Origin: Mucilaginibacter sp. UBA4741
GTDB taxonomy: Bacteria > Bacteroidota > Bacteroidia > Sphingobacteriales > Sphingobacteriaceae
Direction of reading: 5' to 3'
Assembly: GCA_002403905.1 (NCBI GenBank)
Contig: DHIR01000106.1
Location: 12,665-19,997 of the forward strand
Length of the DNA: 7,333 nt
How positions within the stretch are numbered: position 1 is the stretch's first letter; every line of letters begins with the position of its first letter. Shown piece after piece: positions 1-6,926 of the stretch. A model generated the notes under the pieces. The model saw nothing but the letters and a program-made list of their open reading frames with translations, had not been told where the DNA came from and searched no databases. The translations under genes were made by a program, and so were the position numbers.

Positions 1-830
1 GGATAAATAACCGTAGGGAAATTACCATCAGGCGTGGCTTGCTCTTCAACAACGGTTACGTTTTCAAACCCAAATCTTTTTAAAGCAGGCGGTACCAGCG
101 TTATGCCCGTACCATGGATAGGCGAGAAAACAATGCTTAGATTCTTCTGGCGCTTTATAGCCTCCGGCGATACAGATAATGCGGTGATCTTATCAAGATA
201 TTCTTTGTCTATCTCTTCGCCAATTAATTCAAAATTCTCACGGATCCGACCAAACTTTACATCGTCAATACTTGAAATGGCAGCTACTTCGTCCATCACC
301 GCTGTATCATGCGGCGACACAAACTGACCGCCATCGGCACCGTAAGCTTTATAGCCGTTATACTCTTTTGGATTATGCGATGCGGTAAGCATTACACCGC
401 TTTTACATCCCAGTTTACGTACTGCATAAGATAACTCGGGTGTAGGACGCAACGCGCTAAAAAAGTAGACATGTATACCATTTGCCGAAAATACATCAGC
501 AGTAATATTTGCGAATACATCCGAGTTATTCCGACTATCATGCGCTATGGCTACGCTAACTTTTTGGTTAGGGTAGGTCTTCTTCAAGAAATTAGCCAGT
601 CCTTGCGTTGCAGAGCCAATAGTATATTTATTAATACGGTTTGAGCCAGGCCCCATGATGCCCCTAAGGCCGCCGGTACCAAATTCAAGATCGCGATAAA
701 AAGAATCGGTTAGTTCTGTTGTAGCATTGGTATCTATCAATTGCTGAATTTTCGCTTTGGTTTCAGCGTCATAATTTCCCTGTAGCCATGAGTTGGCTTT
801 ATTAAGAATTGTTGGATCTAATTCCTGCAT
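1..830 (-). CDS. Phosphoglucomutase/phosphomannomutase (alpha-D-phosphohexomutase family), N-terminal part
   Basis: This gene reads leftwards from an ATG at 828-830 and leaves the window after 276 complete codons, so only roughly the first half of a protein of usually about 570-580 residues is present. Members interconvert hexose 1- and 6-phosphates (glucose or mannose) in the cytoplasm through a phosphoserine. Reading the reverse strand I see FGTGGLRG near residues 50-57, the phosphoserine loop TASHNPKEYNGYK at about 149-161 with S151 as the expected phosphorylated serine, and SPIHGTG at about 236-242. These, and the N-terminal helix containing SWLQGNYD, match the PGM2-like long form rather than the ~450-residue AlgC/GlmM form. 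The metal-binding DGDxDR-type loop should lie beyond the left edge, so an intact active site cannot be confirmed. It is divergent from the operon at 1033. Glucose versus mannose preference cannot be decided. The reading frame is open across the whole visible part. Confidence 0.93.
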   Translation of the reverse strand, partial: MQELDPTILNKANSWLQGNYDAETKAKIQQLIDTNATTELTDSFYRDLEFGTGGLRGIMGPGSNRINKYTIGSATQGLANFLKKTYPNQKVSVAIAHDSRNNSDVFANITADVFSANGIHVYFFSALRPTPELSYAVRKLGCKSGVMLTASHNPKEYNGYKAYGADGGQFVSPHDTAVMDEVAAISSIDDVKFGRIRENFELIGEEIDKEYLDKITALSVSPEAIKRQKNLSIVFSPIHGTGITLVPPALKRFGFENVTVVEEQATPDGNFPTVIY

Positions 831-864
831 ATTATTAGGTTTATTTTCTGTTATCAAAGATGAT

Positions 865-898
865 AAAAAAATAAATGGGAAGCATTTTTGTTTCCCAT
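865..898 (-). terminator. Terminator-like hairpin in the leader of the phosphohexomutase gene
   Basis: On the minus strand a perfect 7-bp stem, ATGGGAA (898-892) with TTCCCAT (881-875) around a 10-nt loop, is followed at once by the T-rich run TTATTTTTTT (874-865). That is the form of an intrinsic terminator. It ends about 35 nt before the mutase ATG, so it would act either as an attenuator in the mutase leader or as a stop for antisense transcripts coming from the operon side. The stem is short with only three G-C pairs, and no clear promoter was found upstream of it on the minus strand, so its function is inference. Confidence 0.35.
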
Positions 899-969
899 AT
901 TTTAAAAGTTGTAAAGAGCAGGGGTCCAGTAGCATTATTAAAAATAGATAGCTAATGATAATAGAAAAC

Positions 970-999
970 TTTCTTTTGTTAAATATTTGGCTAAATTTG
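970..999 (+). promoter_or_regulatory. Candidate Bacteroidota-type promoter for the three-gene operon
   Basis: TAAATTTG at 992-999 matches the Bacteroidota -7 consensus TAnnTTTG exactly. Eighteen bases upstream, TTTC at 970-973 differs by one base from the -33 consensus TTTG. A better TTTG at 975-978 lies too close (13 bases) to pair well with it. Transcription would begin at about 1004-1006, giving a leader of under 30 nt before the ATG at 1033. The consensus is established for the phylum; the start site here is inferred. Confidence 0.5.
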
Positions 1000-1003
1000 G
1001 TTT

Positions 1004-1028
1004 AACAGTTACCTGTTGTATATACAAC
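1004..1028 (+). promoter_or_regulatory. Two overlapping inverted repeats before the operon start codon; candidate operator
   Basis: A perfect 14-bp palindrome, GTTGTATATACAAC, occupies 1015-1028 and ends four bases before the ATG at 1033. It overlaps a second inverted repeat, AACAG-TTAC-CTGTT at 1004-1017; the two share GTT at 1015-1017. Lying just downstream of the predicted transcription start, the palindrome is placed where a repressor would block transcription. Its TTGTATATACAA core resembles GntR-family operators, which is a family-level resemblance only. No regulator gene for it is visible in the window. Confidence 0.4.
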
Positions 1029-1032
1029 CAAT

Positions 1033-2310
1033 ATGACATCTAAAAAACCACAACAACCAGGCTCGAGGCGAGATTTTATTAAGAAATCTGCTGTCGGGGT
1101 AGCGGCGTTTACCATTGTGCCGCGTTTTGTACTAGGCAAGGGCTATTTAGCGCCCAGCGATAAATTGACCAAAGCAGTGATAGGCGTTGGCGGCATGGGC
1201 CGCGGACATTTAGTTTACGAGAACACCCCCGTGGTAGCTATTTGCGATGTAGACAAAAAACACCTTGCACAAGGTGTTGCACTGGTTGGCAACGGCGTAA
1301 AAACCTTTGGCGATTACCGCGAGCTGCTGCAATTGCCCGAAGTAGATATTGTACACATTGCAACCCCGCCGCACTGGCATGGTATTATTTCTGTTGATGC
1401 TGCCAAGGCTGGGAAGGATATCTGGTGCGAAAAACCAATGACCCATACCATTGGCGAAGGTAAACGTGTAATTGAGGCTGTGCAACAGCATGGCCGTATG
1501 TTCCGTTTAAATACCTGGTTTAGGTTTAAGGATGTGTTTTATGGGATGAACGTACAGGCAAAACCTATAAAAAAACTGGTAGATAGCGGCCTGTTGGGAT
1601 GGCCTTTAAAGGTTAGGGTAGGCAAAGGCACCGGGTTCGACTGGAAGTTTTACTGGGTGGGTAAAGAAAACCTGGAGCCACAACCGGTACCACCCGAATT
1701 GGATTACGACACCTGGCTGGGCCCCGCACAATATAAGCCATACCATATACACCGTACGCACCAAACCTTTCGTGGCTATTGGGATTATGATGGCGGCGGC
1801 TTGAGCGATATGGGCCAGCATTATATGGACCCTGTTCAATACTTTTTAAATAAAGATGATACCAGCCCAATTTCGGTAGAAATAGATGCGCCCCAGCAAC
1901 ATCCCGATGCTGTAGGCACCTGGCGAAGGATAACCTATACTTATGCTGATGGCTGCCAGATCATATTGGATGGCGAGGGTAAAGATGAAAATGTCCCTTA
2001 CATTGAAGGGCCTAAAGGAAAACTGTATCCCGGCTTTAAATCGGATATCCCCGATATGGAGCGTAAGCTGGCCGCTTTCCCTGACCCTGCGCCGCAGATC
2101 ACCACTTTTACCGAGTCGGTTAAAACAAGACAAAAGTTTGCATTGAATGAAGAGAACGGATTCCGTTCATGCACCATTGTTAACATGGGGTTGATAGCGC
2201 TGCGATTAGGACGCTCGTTAAAATTTGACCCGGTAAAGCTGGAGTTTATTGATGACGATGCAGCAAACAGGCTTATCAATCCAACTATGCGCGCACCATT
2301 CAGTATTTAA
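1033..2310 (+). CDS. Tat-exported Gfo/Idh/MocA family oxidoreductase
   Basis: This is a 425-residue NAD(P)-dependent sugar or glycoside dehydrogenase with an export signal. SRRDFIKKSA at residues 11-20, with twin arginines R12-R13, followed by a hydrophobic stretch to about residue 35, is a Tat signal; the following VLGKGYLAPSDKL is typical of exported members. The Rossmann fold starts at about 47 with GVGGMG (51-56), D72 in AICDVD caps the first beta-alpha-beta unit, and EKP (133-135) supplies the conserved lysine K134. DMGQHYMD (259-266) is the usual histidine motif of the C-terminal sugar-binding domain, with H263 the probable catalytic histidine. Tat export implies that it folds around its cofactor before secretion, as known for glucose-fructose oxidoreductase. 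It is first in the operon, 22 nt before the DUF1080 gene, which suggests C3 oxidation of a glycoside. Start: the ATG directly after the leader palindrome; no Shine-Dalgarno sequence. The substrate is unknown. Confidence 0.93.
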   Translation: MTSKKPQQPGSRRDFIKKSAVGVAAFTIVPRFVLGKGYLAPSDKLTKAVIGVGGMGRGHLVYENTPVVAICDVDKKHLAQGVALVGNGVKTFGDYRELLQLPEVDIVHIATPPHWHGIISVDAAKAGKDIWCEKPMTHTIGEGKRVIEAVQQHGRMFRLNTWFRFKDVFYGMNVQAKPIKKLVDSGLLGWPLKVRVGKGTGFDWKFYWVGKENLEPQPVPPELDYDTWLGPAQYKPYHIHRTHQTFRGYWDYDGGGLSDMGQHYMDPVQYFLNKDDTSPISVEIDAPQQHPDAVGTWRRITYTYADGCQIILDGEGKDENVPYIEGPKGKLYPGFKSDIPDMERKLAAFPDPAPQITTFTESVKTRQKFALNEENGFRSCTIVNMGLIALRLGRSLKFDPVKLEFIDDDAANRLINPTMRAPFSI

Positions 2311-2332
2311 TTAGTTCAGATCAACGTTAAAC

Positions 2333-5300
2333 ATGAAAAAAATATACATTACTCTGTTCGCGGCTTTGATGCTGCAAAATACAGTTAACGCGCAGGACAA
2401 TGCTAAAATTGCAGGCCTGCTTGCGCAGATGCCCGCTAAGGATGCCACTACGCTCCAAAAAAACATGGGTGCTGTTGCCACGCTTGGCGAGGATAGCTAC
2501 GTGACATTAATAAACGGGCTAACAACTCCAGGTAACGCCAATAACGCGCCGATCGAGTACACCGTTAGCGGCTTTTCTGCTTATGTAACTAAGCCAGGAA
2601 ACGAAAGTTTGCGTAAAATGAGCGTAAGTGCTTATAGCAAAGCCTTGCGAAAGTTGACTGATAAAAAAAACAAACAGTTTATCATCAGTCAGTTTGATAT
2701 TGTAGGTAATGATGATGCTATACCCTGTTTGCAGGGATATTTAACCGATAATGACCTGGCCGATGCTGCTGCAAGAGCCTTGGTTAAAATAAATACACCC
2801 GCTTCAAAAGTAGCTTTGCTTAATGCCTTATCGCAGGCAAATGGTACTGCCCGGCTTTTTATTATTGAAGCCCTGGGCGATAGCCGTTATTTGGCAGCTG
2901 CCGCACCTATCAACACTTTAGCAGCAAGTGACGATGCCGTTACGGCTAAAGTTGCCTTGTATGCTCTGGCGCAAATTGCCAACCCATCATCAGAGCCTGT
3001 ACTAGCCGCTGCCGCCGACAAGAGCGGTTATAAGTACGAAAAAACAAATACCACCGGCGCTTACCTGGTATACGCCGAAAATCTGCTTAAAAATGGTAAC
3101 AGGGTGTTGGTGCAGAAAATAGCTAACCACCTTATAACAAAAGCAACAACCCCCGACCTGGTAAGCATCCGCATAAATGCCTTACAGTTGCGGGTGAAAG
3201 CAAGTAAAGCCCCTCAACAACTACTGCTTATTGCCGCCAATGATGCTGACCCGCAGTATCGCGCCGCGGCATTACGCTACGCGCTGCCTTATTTAACACC
3301 AACCACAACCCCGCTTTGGACAAAAAAACTGGCCACTGTTAATGACGTTACCAAAATAGATATCCTTTACATGCTGGGACAAAGCTCGGCCAAAAGTGCT
3401 TTGCCGGCCATATTGGCGCTTACAAAGAGCAAGGATCAGGCAGTTAAGGTGGCAGCCATTAATGCTGCCGTTAATATTGGCCAGGAACAAGTATTGGGTA
3501 GCCTGATAAAATTAATGACTAATGCCAATTCTGACGATGTAGACCTGATAACTGGCGTAATATTGCGAATGAAAGGAAGTACCGTTGCCGCACAATTAGC
3601 GGCGGCGGTACCTGCCGCTCCGGAAAGTACGCAGGTAACGTTGATTGATATGCTCGATTCGCGTGCTGCTATCGGTCAGTACAATACAGTGTATGCGCAG
3701 TTAAAAAGTAAAAATTCGCACACACGCCATGCCGCTTATGCTGCATTGAGCCATGTATCAACCCTCGAAAATCTGCCGCAGTTATTTAAGTTGCTTTATG
3801 ATACTAATGATTCGGAAGAATCTGCCGTACAGGATGCTTTGATCTCCACTTTAAGCTTATCGGGCGACGCCGGACAAAAGACGGATATGGTGTTGCAGCA
3901 AATGGCATCAGCCCCCGAAAATAAGAAGCTACTGTTTTATAAGATACTGGGCAGCCTTGGCGATGCCAAAGCACTAAAGGTTGTTGTTGATGGCTACAAT
4001 AGCAATAATGCACAAATTCAGAAGGTCGCGCTTGACGCATTGGCCGCCTGGCCAAATGAAGTCGCTGCTAAAGACTTGTTAAAAATAGCGCATCAAACCA
4101 AAGATGCCGAAGTACTTAATACAGTTTTAAGCAGTTACCTGGGTTCTGTAAAACAAAACAATACTTATACACCTGAGCAACGTTTACTGCTACTACGCGA
4201 AGCCATGGCTGTGGCGCAAACTGCCGATCAGAAGAAACAGGTATTAAAAGATATGCAGCAAGCAAAATGCTATAACGCTATACTTTTTGCAGGCAGATAT
4301 TTGGATGATGCTGAATTACAACAAGCAGCAGCCTCAACCATAGCCACCATTACACTAGCAGGCGACTATAGTGGTGACCTTGTAAGGCAATTGTTAACTA
4401 AAACCGCAGAAGTAATTAAGGGCCGGGATGCCGCTGCACAAAAAGATAAAATAACTAAATACCTGGCCGGAATGAAAGCCGAAACTGGTTTTGTACAGGT
4501 GTTTAATGGTGCAGATCTTACAGGCTGGAAGGGTTTAGTGGCAGACCCTATCAAGCGCAGCAAAATGGATGCTAAAACATTGGAAGAGGCGCAAGTTAAA
4601 GCTGATGCAATGGCAAAGGATAGCTGGAAAGTAGTAAATGGCGAGCTTGTGTTTCAAAGCCATGGCGAGAACCTGGCTACCATAAAGAAATATGCCGACT
4701 TTGAGATGCTGGTTGACTGGAAGATAATCGATGATAAAAAAGGCCAGGGCGATGCCGGGATATATTTAAGAGGGTCGCCGCAGGTACAGATCTGGGATTT
4801 GGCACGTACCAATGTTGGCGCACAGGTAGGTTCGGGTGGATTGTATAACAACCAGGTTAACCCAAGTAAGCCATTGGTAGTGGCCGACAATAAGCTGGAC
4901 GAATGGAATACCTTCCGGATATTGATGAAAGGCGACCGCGTAACCGTTTGGCTAAACGGCGTATTGGTTACTGACAACGTAATGCTGGAAAATTATTGGG
5001 ACAGAAAACAGCCGATATTCCCTGAAGAGCAGATAGAATTACAGGCACACGGATCGCCGGTAGCTTACAGAGATATTTACATCAGGGAGATCCCTCGTGA
5101 AAAACCATTCGAACTGAGCGCCCAGGAAAAGAAAGATGGCTTTAAAGTATTGTTTGATGGAACAAACATGTTTAATTGGATTGGTAATACAGTTGATTAT
5201 AGTACCGAGGATGGAAATTTGGTTATCCGCCCGAAACCGGGTAAAGGCTCGGGGGGTAACTTATATACCAAAGAGGAGTACAGTGATTTTGTTTTCCGAT

Positions 5301-5728
5301 TCGAATTTCTGCTAACCCCGGACGCTAATAATGGTTTGGGTATCAGGGCACCATTAGAAGGCGATGCGGCATATACCGGAATGGAACTGCAGATATTGGA
5401 TAACGAGGCACCCATGTATAAGGATCTGCATGTATATCAATATCATGGCTCTGTATATGGTACTATCCCTGCAAAAAGAGGCTTCTTAAAACCTGTTGGC
5501 GAATGGAACTACGAAGAAGTTATCGTAAAAGGTCCGCTGGTAAAAGTGATTCTTAATGGAACGGTAATATTAGATGGTGATCTTACGCCTTTTAGAAAGA
5601 ACGGTGCGCCTGATGGAAAAGCTCACCCGGGCTTGCTACGCGATAGTGGTCATATAGGGTTCCTCGGTCATGGTTCGGTGGTATCGTTTCGTAACATCAG
5701 GGTTAAAGACCTGAGCGAAAAGAAATAA
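2333..5728 (+). CDS. Secreted HEAT-repeat array fused to two tandem DUF1080 (3-keto-disaccharide hydrolase) domains
   Basis: This 1131-residue protein starts with a Sec signal peptide (MKK, hydrophobic core, probable cleavage after VNA at 18-20). No lipobox cysteine is present, so it is probably periplasmic or secreted. Residues about 115-715 are alanine- and leucine-rich helical pairs with HEAT-like spacing, for example around 127-154, 356-383 and 545-572, expected to form a curved solenoid. Two DUF1080 (PF06439) domains of concanavalin-like fold follow: domain 1 at about 718-919 (VFNGADLTGW, GDAGIYLRG, SPQVQIWD, LQAHGSPVAYRDIYIREI) and domain 2 at about 935-1127 (VLFDGTNMFNW, NNGLGIRAP, GMELQILDN, GHIGFLGHGSVVSFRNIRV). 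Family members cleave or act on 3-keto glycosides, which fits the dehydrogenase genes on both sides. Most DUF1080 proteins are single-domain and much shorter. Domain 1 carries a charged helical insert (738-763) and Q817 where domain 2 has E1018. The HEAT array may be a partner- or glycan-binding scaffold; that is inference. The frame is intact throughout. Confidence 0.9.
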   Translation: MKKIYITLFAALMLQNTVNAQDNAKIAGLLAQMPAKDATTLQKNMGAVATLGEDSYVTLINGLTTPGNANNAPIEYTVSGFSAYVTKPGNESLRKMSVSAYSKALRKLTDKKNKQFIISQFDIVGNDDAIPCLQGYLTDNDLADAAARALVKINTPASKVALLNALSQANGTARLFIIEALGDSRYLAAAAPINTLAASDDAVTAKVALYALAQIANPSSEPVLAAAADKSGYKYEKTNTTGAYLVYAENLLKNGNRVLVQKIANHLITKATTPDLVSIRINALQLRVKASKAPQQLLLIAANDADPQYRAAALRYALPYLTPTTTPLWTKKLATVNDVTKIDILYMLGQSSAKSALPAILALTKSKDQAVKVAAINAAVNIGQEQVLGSLIKLMTNANSDDVDLITGVILRMKGSTVAAQLAAAVPAAPESTQVTLIDMLDSRAAIGQYNTVYAQLKSKNSHTRHAAYAALSHVSTLENLPQLFKLLYDTNDSEESAVQDALISTLSLSGDAGQKTDMVLQQMASAPENKKLLFYKILGSLGDAKALKVVVDGYNSNNAQIQKVALDALAAWPNEVAAKDLLKIAHQTKDAEVLNTVLSSYLGSVKQNNTYTPEQRLLLLREAMAVAQTADQKKQVLKDMQQAKCYNAILFAGRYLDDAELQQAAASTIATITLAGDYSGDLVRQLLTKTAEVIKGRDAAAQKDKITKYLAGMKAETGFVQVFNGADLTGWKGLVADPIKRSKMDAKTLEEAQVKADAMAKDSWKVVNGELVFQSHGENLATIKKYADFEMLVDWKIIDDKKGQGDAGIYLRGSPQVQIWDLARTNVGAQVGSGGLYNNQVNPSKPLVVADNKLDEWNTFRILMKGDRVTVWLNGVLVTDNVMLENYWDRKQPIFPEEQIELQAHGSPVAYRDIYIREIPREKPFELSAQEKKDGFKVLFDGTNMFNWIGNTVDYSTEDGNLVIRPKPGKGSGGNLYTKEEYSDFVFRFEFLLTPDANNGLGIRAPLEGDAAYTGMELQILDNEAPMYKDLHVYQYHGSVYGTIPAKRGFLKPVGEWNYEEVIVKGPLVKVILNGTVILDGDLTPFRKNGAPDGKAHPGLLRDSGHIGFLGHGSVVSFRNIRVKDLSEKK

Positions 5729-5731
5729 AAA

Positions 5732-5741
5732 TTGCCGGCAA
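5732..5741. repeat. Short perfect palindrome in the gap between the second and third operon genes
   Basis: TTGCCGGCAA is a 10-bp perfect palindrome starting four bases after the stop codon at 5726-5728. A second CCGG at 5746-5749 could pair with the CCGG at 5735-5738 across a 7-nt loop. No T-tract follows, so it is not a normal terminator. It could be an RNA stability or processing element in the 42-nt gap, or chance. Confidence 0.3.
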
Positions 5742-5770
5742 AAAACCGGATATATAACAGAATAAAATTT

Positions 5771-6850
5771 ATGTCTACGCAAAATAATTTAAGAGTGTTA
5801 GTGGTAGGTTGTGGTAACATGGGTGCATCGCACGCAACAGCTTATCATAACTTACCCGGTTTTGAAATATGCGGGCTGGTATCTACCGGAAAAAGTAAGG
5901 AGGTACTTAACCAAAAGTTAGGTGGGGGATACCAGTTGTTTACTGATTTTTACGAAGCGCTTGAAACTACTAAGCCTGACGCGGTTTGTATTTCTACCTA
6001 TCCTGATACGCACGAGGCCTATGCCATCAAATCGTTTGAGGCGGATTGCCATGTATTTATTGAGAAACCATTAGCAGATACAGTTGAGGGAGCGATAAGA
6101 GTTGCCGCCGCCGCTAAAAAGGCAAATAAGAAGTTGTTGGTTGGTTATATACTTAGATATCACCCATCATGGGAGAAGTTTACCGAACTGGCAAGAGAAA
6201 TGGGGAAACCGCTGGTAATGCGCATGAATCTTAATCAGCAAAGCCATGGCGCTAAATGGACGGTTCATCGCAACCTGATGAAGAGCCTTAGCCCCATTGT
6301 AGATTGTGCGGTGCATTATATTGACATAATGTGCCAGATGACACGATCTAAACCCATGCAAGTTAGTGCCATAGGTGCAAGGCTAACTGACGATATACCT
6401 GAGTGGAACTACAACTATGGCCAGTTACAGATCCGCTTTGAAGATGGGTCTGTAGGTTGGTACGAAGCAGGATGGGGACCGATGGTGAGCGATAACGCAT
6501 TTTTCATCAAAGATGTATTTGGGCCTAAAGGCGCTGTTTCTATTGTTGCCAAAACAGCTTCGGCTACCGGTAATTCAGACAATATTGACGCGCATACCAA
6601 AACCGAATCTATCAAAATACATTATGCAGACCTGGATGCTGCTGATGAATTTACCAGGAAAGACGAGTGGGTAGATCTGAAAGATGAACCCGATCACCAG
6701 GAGTTGTGCAACCGCGAGCAACGCTATTTTTTAAAAGCGATACTGGAAGATATAGATCTATCGCATCCAACTGATGATGCCATAAATAGCTTAAAAATTG
6801 CCTTCGCTTGCGATGAATCAGTAAAAACGGGGAAGATGATAGAGTTGTAA
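5771..6850 (+). CDS. Cytoplasmic Gfo/Idh/MocA family oxidoreductase
   Basis: This 359-residue NAD(P)-dependent sugar dehydrogenase or reductase has no signal peptide or membrane segment and should act in the cytoplasm. The N-terminal Rossmann motif is GCGNMG (13-18) followed by ASH; EKP (98-100) gives the conserved K99; DCAVHYID (178-185) holds the C-terminal-domain histidine H182 with D178 and D185. RYHPSW (129-134) contributes to the substrate pocket in this family. The length is normal. The ATG at 5771 was chosen because it places the first beta strand (LRVLVVG) directly after a short start; an in-frame TTG at 5732 would add 13 polar residues and lies in a palindrome. It follows the DUF1080 gene by 42 nt and is probably co-transcribed. 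It is clearly different in sequence from the Tat-exported first gene, so not a recent duplicate. A likely role is reducing an imported 3-keto sugar, or oxidising a related one; the sequence does not tell which. Confidence 0.92.
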   Translation: MSTQNNLRVLVVGCGNMGASHATAYHNLPGFEICGLVSTGKSKEVLNQKLGGGYQLFTDFYEALETTKPDAVCISTYPDTHEAYAIKSFEADCHVFIEKPLADTVEGAIRVAAAAKKANKKLLVGYILRYHPSWEKFTELAREMGKPLVMRMNLNQQSHGAKWTVHRNLMKSLSPIVDCAVHYIDIMCQMTRSKPMQVSAIGARLTDDIPEWNYNYGQLQIRFEDGSVGWYEAGWGPMVSDNAFFIKDVFGPKGAVSIVAKTASATGNSDNIDAHTKTESIKIHYADLDAADEFTRKDEWVDLKDEPDHQELCNREQRYFLKAILEDIDLSHPTDDAINSLKIAFACDESVKTGKMIEL

Positions 6851-6853
6851 GAA

Positions 6854-6879
6854 GGTTTATTAAATTAAAACCATTTTTT
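6854..6879 (+). terminator. Weak terminator-like hairpin after the operon
   Basis: GGTTT (6854-6858) can pair with AAACC (6868-6872) across a 9-nt loop, and six T residues (6874-6879) follow. It sits three bases after the stop codon of the third operon gene and within the 76-nt gap between converging genes, where a terminator is expected. The 5-bp stem is weak. On the opposite strand the same stem is followed by TTCTT, so a bidirectional role is possible but weaker. Confidence 0.35.
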
Positions 6880-6926
6880 AAACATACCAACATGCAATAT
6901 ATACGACACAATAAGAAACAATAATC

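Noticed and set aside
34..327. Plus-strand open frame of 97 codons
   Set aside because: It is antisense to the phosphohexomutase gene, whose minus-strand frame carries the phosphoserine loop and other family motifs; this frame shows no recognisable domain.
1210..2279. Several minus-strand and one plus-strand open frames of 67-95 codons inside the first operon gene
   Set aside because: All lie within a gene with full family motifs, have no recognisable domains, and overlap each other; they are shadows.
2675..4477. DNA-level tandem repeat in the helical array
   Set aside because: The repetition is only in the pattern of helices and hydrophobic residues; no repeated nucleotide units are visible, so it is a protein repeat and not a DNA repeat.
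3293..5415. Minus-strand open frames of 65-107 codons inside the HEAT/DUF1080 gene
   Set aside because: They are antisense to a continuous 1131-codon frame with clear domains and show no start-site or domain support.
5732..5749. Intrinsic terminator after the HEAT/DUF1080 gene
   Set aside because: The palindrome has no T-tract after it and the next gene starts only 42 nt downstream in the same direction, so termination is not supported.
5732..5770. Upstream TTG start adding 13 residues to the third operon gene
   Set aside because: The added residues are polar and basic, precede the normal start of a Rossmann fold, and fall in a palindrome; the ATG at 5771 gives the usual family N-terminus.
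6651..6911. Minus-strand 86-codon open frame crossing the end of the third operon gene into the gap
   Set aside because: Most of it is antisense to a confident coding region, and the part in the gap is AT-rich with no supporting signals.
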